Below are positions 1 to 9,533 of a DNA stretch of 64,000 bases, piece by piece. A program made the position numbers and the translations under genes. Numbering within the stretch: the first letter of the stretch is position 1; each line of letters begins with the position of its first letter. The notes beneath the pieces are model-generated. The model was not told where the DNA came from. It saw nothing but the letters and a program-made list of their open reading frames with translations, and did not search any database. Source of the DNA: Trichobilharzia regenti (lineage: Eukaryota; Platyhelminthes; Trematoda; Strigeidida; Schistosomatidae); the NCBI GenBank assembly GCA_944472135.2, contig OX235270.1:146397632-146461631 (forward strand), given 5' to 3'.

Positions 1-1569
1 TCAGTGCAACTACAGTTATCGTAATAATTAAAAAACAGAATGCCTAGGCTTCTCAGCCACGAAACACGATAAGTTGCTATCTGCTCATATAATCACGTAA
101 ACAGAAGTTTTCCAGGCTCCGCATTTACTCCTAACAGTTTACCCTCAGCTTCTAACTTGGCACGTGCTACTTGTGTTACTGGAACACAATCGCATTACAA
201 CAGAAGGAAGACAGATTCATTGAAAAATTGTTTATTAAACAAAAATTAGATTTCAAATGTACAGATAGTTCAGATGAGTAGTCCTCTGTTACCGTCAGTA
301 AGTTCCATCTGCGTACACGACACGCATATGTTTTTCCATAAGTCTGAAAAGGTTTAAGAAAAGCATAATTAACTTGGGTAATACATGTATGATCTGAATA
401 AAAAAATTTCCTGATAAGCATTCACAAGTGATCACTTTACAAACAATATATACATATATATAAGTAGCCCAATAGTTTTCGCTAAACTTAAGGGACTTCG
501 CAACTTATCGTTGGTCGATATCTAGTAGGTCCATCGAAGCATCATGAAATGATAAAATTATTTAACGACAAGTTATGCAGTAGTTTCCAAAGCTTGTACA
601 AATATTTAGCAAAAATGACAACGACTTTATGACAAATAATAGGTCTTGACAGCAATAATAATAACATTCATGTTCATAGTGACTATAAAAACAATGACAG
701 AAATTATTATCGCAACGAATTCATCATAAACTTAGATAGACAACTAATAATAATACAATCATATCAAATAAATGTATCACTTAATCTTAAGAAGCATGTG
801 TTTACTTACTTTCACTGTATTCTCTCAATACTGATGTGCTCAACTAGCTCATTCTAACTGAATTTAAGATTAATTCTGAAAGTGAGTGGAGATCCAGTTT
901 ATGTTAAATAAAAACATGTAACTTACATGTATTACACTGCTTACTGAGACATCTGGTACCTGCTTTCCGATCTTCGTGACAAGGATACAGTTCATCTAGG
1001 TTTACCTACATATACATAAGTATACGTGTATGCTGCATCAACCATATCGTTTTTATCATGATTAGCCAGACCACTGTGTATATTATACTTATTTAGGGAT
1101 CTCTGAAAATAATGGTCAAGCGATAACTGAAGTTGCGTGAAGTTATTACCTCTTCAGAACATTGTTTGCATTCTTGACACTCCTGAGAAGTCCTTGGATC
1201 TTGATATGGCATGAATTCGTTGAATTCAGCAAACAAATCTACTGCTATATCATTTATTTCCTGAGCTGTAATAACTTGTGTTGTGAATTATCTCTCGAAT
1301 TTGATAAAACACTCAGGGAAATTCAGGACTTAACCAAGCAGCAAAATGATGTTTGAAATTACCTCAACTCGAATGACAAACTGGCCAATCACAAGCGAGC
1401 GAATCGCTTGTTTATCTCATTCGCGGTCACTCAAAATTACGCCCGTCGACAGGCTGTCACTAAAGCCTTTTACGATCCTTAAAAATTCGCTTATAAACAC
1501 AGCAGAAGTACTTTAGATGCAGTTGCCGTCTTAATAATAATATATATTCCCATTTTTTGTACATGAGGG
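1..1569. other. AT-rich non-coding stretch
   Basis: No convincing coding region, transposon domain or RNA gene was recognised here. The stretch is AT-rich with short simple-sequence runs such as the TA run near 450-465. It may be intergenic sequence or old decayed repeat. Confidence 0.5.
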
Positions 1570-1990
1570 ACGCCAGTTTACAGGCATCATCATTTCGATA
1601 GATTACACATAATATAAGTAAGCATAGTTAGTAAAGTTAATATACTAAGGCTCATAACTTTCCGAGCTATGTAGGACACACCAGTTGTATAGGCATGCCT
1701 AAGTATTGTTTAAATTACATGATATGTGGTTGCTGTCATTTTGTCTGACAACTAGTGATTCAATGAACCACATCAAGAGATATAGAGATATTGACTTCGC
1801 ATTAACAAAAAACCAAGTATTCGTTGGATGGATTACAGATGCTTGGGAAAATAAATAAGTCTTGAAGTCAGTTACCCAATATAACAATAAAATGAATCTT
1901 ATGATAACATACTGCCTTTTAATGCACATGACTGTTGACAGGCATCATCAATATGATAATAGTGTACACATTGAGTAGGCATGTTTAAAA
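1570..1990 (+). repeat. Dispersed repeat, copy 1
   Basis: The block has short internal repeats around 'acaggcatcatca' near 1579 and 1938. Its part from about 1670 to 1805 resembles the last 190 bases of the window, in the same orientation. Shared words include 'aggcatg..taag', 'taaattaca' and 'agagatatagaNata' followed by 'tcgcattaa'. No coding capacity is visible, and the family is not recognised. It could be the 3' or LTR part of an unrecognised element. Confidence 0.45.
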
Positions 1991-1999
1991 TATTTCACT

Positions 2000-2860
2000 G
2001 ACACAAGATATATATATATATATAGAAAGGAGGATAACGGAAGAATGGTGTTAAACAAACTTTGCATAAGTTAAAACAATTTGTATGATATAATCCTAGG
2101 CAGCATTATGGTTTGAATTTGTTGAATATGCGCGTAACAACTGAGTGTTGCGTTACATTTTGTCGATATGGTTGGCTACTCACAGGTGTAAAAATGGCCT
2201 ATAAAACGTTAGTTAGTTTACCGTAAACGATGTTTTAAGTAACATAATATGCAAAAGGCTCACCAAAGCAGTTTGAATACACTTTAACATGCAGAGAAGT
2301 ACTATTGATTCAGCAACTAGTGAACTAGTTCACCAGAATAAAAAGCTTTTTATTCTTTTCGATCTGGAATCAGAATGAGCGCTAGCCAATCCATATAAAT
2401 GTTGAATAAAGCATGCGGGAGCAGAATATTACCATGGAATTAATCAGTATGATCTGAGATGCAGCTGTCAGCATGTTTTCGTTATTTCATTGATGTCCAG
2501 GTTTATTGGCGCTGTGTATGCAGTGATTTGGATTTGGACATACTCCGCAGAGTGCCGTCGTGATCATAGGAAGTATAAATATGCTTTAAATGCATTACTT
2601 TGTTGGCTCCTACCTCCACTGAGTGTTTACAACAGCAGCTGTGGATTTATGTATTTCCTTGCCTCTGTACAGTGGATAAAATATCGCCGCATTCTTTTTG
2701 GAAAGGAGACCAGTTGGTGGATTATAAATGATGTCCAAGTAACATATTTCCATGTGGTATTGCAGTAAGTTTCGGCCTTGTTTTCTCATATTTTATTCGT
2801 ATGTTGGTTATGGTTCTCCCTATGTATCAGGTAGACAGTTCGATTGACTCTTAATTGAAT
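2000..2860. other. Unannotated stretch left of the CR1-like element
   Basis: No domain or RNA gene was recognised. A 92-codon open frame at 2490-2768 has no motif and no supporting context. The boundary with the CR1-like element's 3' untranslated region is not sharp. Confidence 0.4.
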
Positions 2861-2941
2861 GGGTGTTATTGTCATGACTGCTGCTTTTTGTCTGGAATTA
2901 TAAATAGGGGCAAAATAAACAACAGTTGTAGTCTGTAAGTT

Positions 2942-3765
2942 CATACATTAAATGGGCCTATGATTTCTGAAACTCTTACATACGAATTAGCACTGGTATC
3001 ACTTGCAAACTCACTTAGCTTGTCATTAAGTGCCTTTTCAAAGGAGGCCAATGTGCTTGCTGGTCGCATTTCCTCAGGTAGTTTGTTCCATATTTGGGCA
3101 TACCTAGTCAAGAAAACCTTTTGCCTGGTGGCTGTTTTTACGTGGTTCTATAGCCACTGTACCTTTAGTGTGTCTAAGGTTATATCCAGTGTCTTCTGAG
3201 AACTGAGTATAATTGGCAGGGGCACACACCATGTGGTTAAGAATCTTATAGAAGAATACCACATTTAGTCTCAGTCGCCTTAACCATAATGTTTCTAGTC
3301 CTAGGATTTCACATTTGGTAGAGTAGTTTGTGCCGTTATCGGTTCCGAGTACCTCTGTACTCCTTCTACATTCAGTCTGTCTTCTATGAGTGTACTGCTA
3401 AATATGAATGAGCAGTAATCTAGGAGTAGGCGCACACAAACCTTGTACAGTAGTATTCTCGATTCGTTTCTGTAGAAGTTCCTGAGTAGGAAACCAATAA
3501 GCCTGCGTGATTTCGATACTTGTTTCGAGATATGCTCTGAAATGATAGATTGTGTGAATATTTCAGTCGTAGGTCTAGTAGAGATTTGAGTCTGGGGATT
3601 TAGTGGCCCTGAATTGCTAGGTTGAGTTCAAGGTTGAAACAGCCTATGCAGAGCCATCCACACTTGTCAACATTAAACTCTAGTCTCCAGGTGTCACACC
3701 ATCTATCCATTTTTATTAATTCTTCATGTATGGAGTTCGTAATTGTGCCGATATCTGTATTTGTG
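2942..3765 (-). pseudogene. CR1-like RT C-terminal part (palm end and thumb)
   Basis: This continues the RT after the LTR insertion. The frame resumes exactly after the YADD segment with CTNTDIGTITNS, then DRWCDTWRLEFNVDKC, which fits the post-catalytic RT block. Further on come DYCSFIFS, EDRLNVEGVQR, LRRLRLNVVFFYKI and LPEEMRPASTLASFEKAL, the last two being typical of the C-terminal tail of CR1/Jockey ORF2. In-frame stops and frame changes show decay. No uninterrupted frame spans it. Confidence 0.75.
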
Positions 3766-3769
3766 CAGG
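3766..3769. repeat. 4-bp target-site duplication (CAGG), left copy
   Basis: CAGG lies directly left of the first LTR base at 3770 and again directly right of the last LTR base, at 5571-5574. Removing the insert and one copy restores the RT reading frame of the host CR1-like element. This is strong evidence for integrase-mediated insertion of the LTR array at this point. Confidence 0.85.
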
Positions 3770-4088
3770 TGTAACAACAGAAGACAAGGGCCAGGCAACA
3801 GATCGTTTTATTATGAAAATCAACACGTATTTATACATATTTCAGACAACATTATTATAGACAAGCGCAGTCATCTGATTGGTTGTTTAGGTAGACAAAC
3901 GCAGGCTTCTGATTGGTTGTTTCGGGATTCCTTGACAAACAGAGTTCTCTATCTGCGAATCATATTTTGCCACGTTAACTTCGCTGTGATTGGTTGTTGA
4001 CTCAGCCTTGTTCACGGCCCATATTAGTGACCTAGACCTTAACGTAGATTAGTGCCAACCAATCGGCTAGCAGCCTGCTCTCACCACA
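3770..4088 (-). repeat. LTR copy 1 of the array
   Basis: A 319-bp direct repeat with TG...CA ends. On the sense strand it carries TATAAATA and, about 20 bases on, AATAAA, placing promoter and poly(A) signal near its 3' end. Related solo LTRs occur at 35316, 36298 and 55993. Confidence 0.85.
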
Positions 4089-4579
4089 CTCGTCCCCCCG
4101 TCAAATACGTGCGACTGAAGTCGGCTTGATCTACTTGGTGCAGGCGTCATCGTTGGCTTGTCTCGCTGTATCCATTTCTGGAGCTCGCTGACGTTCACGC
4201 GCCTCTCATTGTTCGCCATTGCGACTGTGTCTGCGTAACCCCATCTCGAAGTGACCATATATGGTCCTTCCCACTTTGGAAACTGTTTGCCTGACCCTGT
4301 CGAACATTCGTCCATACTTCGGCCCACACCTTCATATGCTGCTTTCGCCCGACCTCCCAGCAGCGTCTCAAGTAGCAGCTCCATCGCTGACAGATCTTGA
4401 ACGCCACTCAACTGCGCAGAAGCCTTGAAGTCCTGCCCGAAGATCCATATGTCTCCATCAAAAACTGCAGGGTATAGGCTTTTCATTTGTCGGTAGGCAG
4501 CGACACCAAATGTAACAACAGAAGACAAGGGCCAGGCAACAGATCGTTTTATTATGAAAATCAACACGTATTTATACAT
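4067..4579 (-). pseudogene. Joined gag-start / integrase-end ORF, copy 1
   Basis: A 170-codon open frame starts in one LTR, crosses the body and stops in the next LTR. The LTR-encoded N-terminus is probably not translated because its ATG overlaps the TATA motif; the likely start is the Met beginning MKSLYPAVFDGD just inside the body. Residues after that look like a gag N-terminus by position only. Then KWEGPYMVTSRWG and RRVNVSELQKWIQ match the W-x-GP-Y-x-V...L pattern at the C-terminal end of Ty3/Gypsy integrases. Protease, RT, RNase H and the integrase core are missing, so the product has no catalytic domain. It could be a structural remnant or untranslated. Confidence 0.6.
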
Positions 4580-4829
4580 ATTTCAGACAACATTATTATA
4601 GACAAGCGCAGTCATCTGATTGGTTGTTTAGGTAGACAAACGCAGGCTTCTGATTGGTTGTTTCGGGATTCCTTGACAAACAGAGTTCTCTATCTGCGAA
4701 TCATATTTTGCCACGTTAACTTCGCTGTGATTGGTTGTTGACTCAGCCTTGTTCACGGCCCATATTAGTGACCTAGACCTTAACGTAGATTAGTGCCAAC
4801 CAATCGGCTAGCAGCCTGCTCTCACCACA
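4511..4829 (-). repeat. LTR copy 2 of the array
   Basis: This middle LTR is shared by both flanking bodies. It matches copies 1 and 3 at a fixed 741-bp offset over every part compared. A middle LTR serving two units is what recombination between LTRs of two adjacent or circular copies would give. Confidence 0.85.
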
Positions 4830-5320
4830 CTCGTCCCCCCGTCAAATACGTGCGACTGAAGTCGGCTTGATCTACTTGGTGCAGGCGTCATCGTTGGCTT
4901 GTCTCGCTGTATCCATTTCTGGAGCTCGCTGACGTTCACGCGCCTCTCATTGTTCGCCATTGCGACTGTGTCTGCGTAACCCCATCTCGAAGTGACCATA
5001 TATGGTCCTTCCCACTTTGGAAACTGTTTGCCTGACCCTGTCGAACATTCGTCCATACTTCGGCCCACACCTTCATATGCTGCTTTCGCCCGACCTCCCA
5101 GCAGCGTCTCAAGTAGCAGCTCCATCGCTGACAGATCTTGAACGCCACTCAACTGCGCAGAAGCCTTGAAGTCCTGCCCGAAGATCCATATGTCTCCATC
5201 AAAAACTGCAGGGTATAGGCTTTTCATTTGTCGGTAGGCAGCGACACCAAATGTAACAACAGAAGACAAGGGCCAGGCAACAGATCGTTTTATTATGAAA
5301 ATCAACACGTATTTATACAT
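4808..5320 (-). pseudogene. Joined gag-start / integrase-end ORF, copy 2
   Basis: The predicted 170-residue product is identical to copy 1 and lies exactly 741 bases to the right. Identity of both frames shows either very recent duplication or homogenisation. It lacks protease, RT and integrase core, so any mobility would need enzymes from a full-length relative. Confidence 0.6.
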
Positions 5321-5570
5321 ATTTCAGACAACATTATTATAGACAAGCGCAGTCATCTGATTGGTTGTTTAGGTAGACAAACGCAGGCTTCTGATTGGTT
5401 GTTTCGGGATTCCTTGACAAACAGAGTTCTCTATCTGCGAATCATATTTTGCCACGTTAACTTCGCTGTGATTGGTTGTTGACTCAGCCTTGTTCACGGC
5501 CCATATTAGTGACCTAGACCTTAACGTAGATTAGTGCCAACCAATCGGCTAGCAGCCTGCTCTCACCACA
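5252..5570 (-). repeat. LTR copy 3 of the array (5' LTR on the sense strand)
   Basis: Ends are TGTAACAACAG and CTCACCACA on the plus strand. TATAAATA (complement at 5310-5317) and AATAAA (complement at 5289-5294) lie close together, consistent with a U3-R-U5 arrangement. CAGG follows at 5571-5574. Confidence 0.85.
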
Positions 5571-5791
5571 CAGGTATATGTCACCTTCAAGTCATCTGCA
5601 TACAGTATTGGCTTGCCTATACTAAAGGATTCACATATACTGTTTATGTATATAATGAAAAGAAGGGGTCCCAATACACTCCCCTGGGTGACACCACTGC
5701 TGATTGGTCTAGGCCTGGAGGTCATTGAGCCAACTTTAGTTGTCTGATTCCTGTCATAGAGAAATGATCTCATCCAACTGTAGAGGGGGTT
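5549..5791 (-). pseudogene. CR1-like RT catalytic segment (YADD)
   Basis: The segment reads LGIRNPLYSWMRSFLYDR, then SSGVTQGSVLGPLLFIIY, then the active-site motif LYADDLKVTYTC. It links on the 3' side, across the LTR array, with CTNTDIG at 3765 downwards. On the 5' side, across the SR2-type insertion, it links with the VIILYLDIRKAFDRVPH block at about 7.05-7.11 kb. The catalytic YADD is intact but the protein is split. Confidence 0.8.
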
Positions 5792-5804
5792 GCGTATCCC
5801 TAGT
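5792..5804. repeat. 13-bp target-site duplication, left copy
   Basis: GCGTATCCCTAGT occurs here and again at 7008-7020, bracketing the SR2-type fragment. It is sequence of the CR1-like RT (LGIR codons), so one copy is the original target and the other was made by target-primed reverse transcription. Confidence 0.9.
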
Positions 5805-7007
5805 CTGTCTGTCTGTTTTCGACATAGAACTTTGCACTAATGTGCGGGAGTTCAAGTCGCCATACTCAATGTATTACACAAAGCAAGAGAATAAAGTACA
5901 AGAAACGCATAATAGAGACAGTAAACAGAGGTGTGAGACATAGGAATAATGATAACGAAGAACAATATAGTTTTATTGGAAATCATAAGTCACAAGGAGT
6001 GGATGCATCTGCGCCAGCCATTGAGAACGATTTTGAGCCATATCACCAACTGTTTTCAGCCATTGGTTTTACCGTCCCGAGAACTCTAACCAATCAGGAA
6101 GTCTTCAGCTTCCTACGTAACTTAAACTAACTGTTGTGGATTTCATTGACTGATGAAGCCATGTTTTGGTCTGACCGCCGCTAGCTCTTTTCCAGCCTGA
6201 CCTTATATCAGCTAACATTGCCCATTGTCGAGGAAGGCGATGACTAAGCATACGTAACACATGTCCTAACCATCTCAGTCGATGTAGCTTCACAGCCTCG
6301 TCGATTGATTTCCCATGCTTACCTATACCTCGACCGACGCCTAACCTCAATATTGCTCACCTTATTATACCACTTCACACGGGAGATAGAGAGTAAGCAC
6401 CTATGATCAAAGCCAGCTAATCTTTTCATGTATTTCACTCTCAATGGCCATGTCTCAGTCACAGCCATAAAGGAGGACGGAGTGGACTGATGAGCAGTAC
6501 ACCCGCCTTTTGGTCGATAGCCAGCCGGATATCACATCTACGCCAGAGACGGCGTAAACTGGCATATGCGAAACGAGCCCCCTGTATTCGTGCTGAGATT
6601 TCGTCAGAGATCAACCCGTTGGCGTTGGCTGATGGTACTTCCCAAATAAGTGAAGCGGTCAACGTGCTCTACCACTTTACTTCCTATTTTTAAACTAGGC
6701 GTCGGTGTAGTCCAGTCCTGTAACATCATCTTGCATTTGGCGGGAGCGAATCGCATGCCAAACATTCGTAGATTGCGGCTCAAGGTGTTTAGAAGACTCT
6801 GCTGGATTTTGTCAGAGTCGTCGTCAAGGAGGACCATATCGTCTTCATATTCTAAGTGAGCAAGATTATTCCCTGGTAGCAAGTCAATCCCTGAGTCTCT
6901 GAAGTCACTTAGGGTTAAGTCCATTAGTACATCTTTGATGAAATTGAATAGGAATGGGGATAATGGGAATCCTTGACGGACACCAGTAGTCGTCATCAGT
7001 TCAGATC
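5805..7007 (-). mobile_element. SR2-type RTE retrotransposon, 5'-truncated
   Basis: On the minus strand it begins inside the RT at RSELMTTTGVRQGFP and ends with a (CAGA)n-type tail next to the 13-bp duplication. The RT palm box reads YEDD rather than YADD. The distal region reads GDEIS-like, RLWRRCDIRL and LHRLRWLGHVLRM, as in the better SR2-type copy at 44.56-47.70 kb. The tail and the preceding 'CAAAGTTCTATGT' block are shared with the copies ending at 44560 and 52545. Frameshifts and stops abolish coding. Confidence 0.88.
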
Positions 7008-7026
7008 GCGTATCCCTAGTGAACAT
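6604..7026 (-). pseudogene. RTE RT fragment
   Basis: About 130 residues of RT: GVRQGFPLSPFLFNF (motif 4), LEYEDDMVLLDDDSDKIQQ (motif 5, with Ala of YADD changed to Glu) and RFTYLGSTIS (motif 7). The first few codons belong to the CR1 flank and target duplication, not to this element. The YEDD change and later frameshifts at 6459-6662 and 6105-6350 indicate a dead copy. Confidence 0.8.
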
Positions 7027-7029
7027 AGC

Positions 7030-7413
7030 CTGCTGACTTGCAGACTGTGTGGGACTCTGTCGAAGGCTTTCCTTATATCTAAATAGAGGATAATTACTAG
7101 CTCTCTCCTATCTCTTCTATAGGTGACTTCGTTGAAAGTCTATATGGCATGTGACGCAAGATCTTTTCTTGAGGAATCCGTGTTGTGACAGGTTGATGAG
7201 TTTATGTTTTAGAAAGTAGTCTGACATTTGGTCTTTGATTACTTTCTGCATGATCCTTGATATGACAGGTGTTATGTTAATAGGCCTATAATAACATGCA
7301 TTAGTTTTGGCCCTGCCTTTATGCTTAGGTAATACATATGTGTTTTTCCAAGTTTCAGGGTAGGTCCCAGTCACTAGTGAGATATTAAATATTCTAAGTA
7401 ATAATACTATCAA
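7030..7413 (-). pseudogene. CR1-like RT N-terminal segment
   Basis: Contains ETWKNTYVLPKHKGRAK, CYYRPINITPVISRIMQKVI and HGFLKKRSC, RT motifs 1-2 of the CR1/Jockey type. After one frame shift it continues with VIILYLDIRKAFDRVPH (motif 3, with the first catalytic Asp). It then runs into the 13-bp duplicated target of the SR2-type insert. Confidence 0.8.
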
Positions 7414-7480
7414 ATCCCCGTACCACCGTTTTTGTATATGACGGATGGTATATCATCTATCCCACAACTACCGTTAGCTT

Positions 7481-8035
7481 TTATGTCCTTACCGTCGATG
7501 CTATATCTTGTATATTAAAGTTGATTTCACCTAACTTGTAGTTATTTTTGCAGGTTATGTCGAGAATCGGGGACGGATGCGCTTTGGTGTTATTGGAGAA
7601 CCACTCACTCAGGAGTTCACTAATGATCTGGGGATCATCATAAATTATACCTTCATGTTCCAAGTAGCTAATACTGTTGTCTTCACCCCTCTTTGGTAGT
7701 TTTTGCAAGATCTTGGAGAGTTCCTGAGTTTTAGAGGTGCCCTCTAGGACTTTATTTTCCTCGAGTTGTGCCTTCATTTTATACCTCTCCTCAAGATTTT
7801 TAAATGTTTCATGTATCTGGTGTAATGCACTACATTCTTTGTATAAATAAAATTTCCTTTTCAGTTTCCTTAGTTTTAATCGCGTTTTGCGGTCTATGAA
7901 TAGAGTTGGTGTTTTTAGGACAGATTTCAAAGGTGCAATTGTGTCCCTTACCGAACTGATTGTCTTGTAGAAGGTATGAAGTGTTACTTCTAAGTTATTA
8001 TTGGTGAAGTATTCACCCCAGTCAGATCTTCTCAA
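7481..8035 (-). pseudogene. CR1-like ORF2 linker between endonuclease and RT
   Basis: A 184-codon basic, Lys-rich open frame with RKTRLKLRKLKRKFYLYK and EHEGIIYDDPQIISELLSEWF. The position and the motif preceding an RT ('D..I.ELL.E.F...') match the linker of CR1/Jockey ORF2 proteins. It is in line with, but in a different frame from, the downstream RT. Confidence 0.7.
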
Positions 8036-8830
8036 GAGCGTTGGTAGGAATTCCCAGTCGGCATTTCGATAGTCCCTATATTGATAGTAAATCGGGGAAC
8101 CTTTAGGTGTGTGTTTAGTTTAGTTGTTAGTTGTAGTGGTAGGGTGAAGTACAGAATGTTGTGATCGCTGTTTTCGAGTGTATGCCCCACCTCTATCGAG
8201 ATGGGCTCTATTGGATTAAGTCGAGAATATTGTTGTGTCGTGCTGGGAGGCGTACGTACTGCTTCCATCCTCCTACATCTATGGCTTCTAGGATCATCTC
8301 GTAGGTTCTCGGTCCAGTGCAGGTATCCCAGTTCACTACAGGAGGTTGAAGTCGCCACAAACTAGTTTGTAGTCGAATTCCAGCTTAGGTACAATCTCTA
8401 GTATTTCTCTGATAACTGTATCAGTCGTTTTAGGGTTGTTAGGGGCTCTGTATATACATCCCACAAGAATTTTATTTTCATTCGCGTGGATGCTTATCCA
8501 CTTGGATTCTGGGAGTTTGTCGATAGTTAGGCTTGTAAAAGTACTGGAGTCAGCGGATTTAGAAGCATATATTAGACACCCGCCTCCTCTTTCATCCACT
8601 CTGTCATTCCTGTGGATGTTATAGTTATCAATTATCAGCTTTGTGTCAGGTATATCAGTAGTAAGCCAAGTTTCAGTTACCAGAATCAGTGTTGGCGGCT
8701 CCATGTATACCAAGCTGCGAAGGGAAGTTGTTTTGTTAAGGCGAGATCGGGCATTTAAGAGCATAATTTTCAGAAAACCAGGGTTGTTGGGAGGATAGTT
8801 AGTAGGTTTTCTTGTTACTATCCCCAACTC
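8032..8830 (-). pseudogene. CR1-like endonuclease domain
   Basis: Two overlapping frames together cover an apurinic-like (EEP) endonuclease. The first has KIMLLNARSR, LVTETWL (catalytic Glu box), GGGCLIYA, VGCIYRAPNN and VCGDFNLL (Asp-Asn box). After a frame shift the second has IEVGHTLENSDHNILYF, the SDH box that closes the active site. Active-site signatures are preserved despite the broken frame. It would nick target DNA to prime reverse transcription. Confidence 0.8.
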
Positions 8831-8838
8831 CTGGTTGC

Positions 8839-9533
8839 CTATGTTATGTTCGGAGGGATTCTCAGATGAGACATTCTCAGCGTGTCTACTATTCCCTGAA
8901 CAAATTGTACTGCAAGAGGGGCTATTGTTTGCTGCAACCGAAAATAATCCTGTTGCATATATTGGTTTCTGGCCTCATTACGTGGGTATCCGGGATCATT
9001 TCTCTGCATAAGATAGACTGTTTTACTGTTCACATTGTAATTTACAGGGCCATAGTACCCTGTTTTTAGGTTGTTTTGAGGATAGTGCATGCTAGGTTTT
9101 ACGTAGTTGCACGTTTGCTGACTCATTTCGTGTGTGTACCTAGAAGGACCATGGGCCAATCTTTACCCGTTATGCCGATGGGACTTTACGTAACTACTAC
9201 TAGGGTTCGAGTACACGTTTCCGTTGATATGGTACCTAGTGGTGTCCCGTCTAGTAGGCCATGTGTTTTCATTATTAATTATGGGTCCCGTTCTCAGGTT
9301 ATATGTTCCTATAGGCATATTACAACCTCGGGTATTGCGAAAATCGTGGGTATCAGCTCGGCACCCTTTGCTTGTCTGCTGACGTGTGATTTTGTGTGGA
9401 TAGAGCTATTTTGGCTGTTAGTTCTCACCTCGTGTAGTCTGTCGTCCTCAGTTGGTCTACTACTCTTAGTTCGACGAAGAGCACTTCCACTCACGTCTTT
9501 CGTCCCCCTTATGGGACCCGCCGCAATGAGTGC
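8839..9533 (-). pseudogene. CR1-like ORF1 / 5' region
   Basis: Two open segments (about 9.16-8.84 and 9.49-9.31 kb) upstream of the endonuclease, rich in Asn, Gln and Tyr, with PRNEARNQYMQQDYFRLQQ. No domain is recognised. By position this is ORF1, the nucleic-acid-binding protein of CR1-type elements. The segment ends exactly at the outer border of the left palindrome arm. Confidence 0.45.

Larger units (their letters stand above)
3770..5570 (-). mobile_element. Gypsy-type LTR array: LTR-body-LTR-body-LTR
   Basis: The array repeats with a 741-bp period. Three 319-bp LTRs (3770-4088, 4511-4829, 5252-5570) alternate with two 422-bp bodies (4089-4510, 4830-5251). On the sense (minus) strand each LTR starts TGTGGTGAGAGC and ends GTTGTTACA, and a purine tract GGGGGGACGAG lies right before the left-hand LTR, as a polypurine tract should. 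A candidate primer-binding segment TTTGGTGTCGCTGCC follows the right-hand LTR. Units appear identical wherever compared. The whole array is flanked by CAGG. This is an internally deleted, non-autonomous element amplified in tandem, or an assembly-sensitive tandem. Confidence 0.9.
2870..9533 (-). mobile_element. CR1/Jockey-group non-LTR retrotransposon, decayed and interrupted
   Basis: Read on the minus strand the element runs ORF1-like segment (about 9.5-8.85 kb), apurinic-type endonuclease (8.83-8.05 kb), linker, then reverse transcriptase to about 2.94 kb and a short 3' UTR. The RT resembles the CR1/Jockey branch: a D-x-R-K-A-F-D-R-V-P box, GVTQGSVLGPLLF and LYADD. The thumb region contains YKVCVRLLLDYCSFIFS. 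The frame is broken by several frameshifts and stops. An SR2-type element (5805-7007) and an LTR array (3770-5570) split the RT. Its 5' end abuts the outer end of the left palindrome arm. The exact 3' end is uncertain by tens of bases. The exact family name is not assigned. Confidence 0.85.

Noticed and set aside
5534..6130. Plus-strand open frames across the CR1/SR2 joints
   Set aside because: They are antisense to clear RT motifs and span element borders, so they are chance frames.
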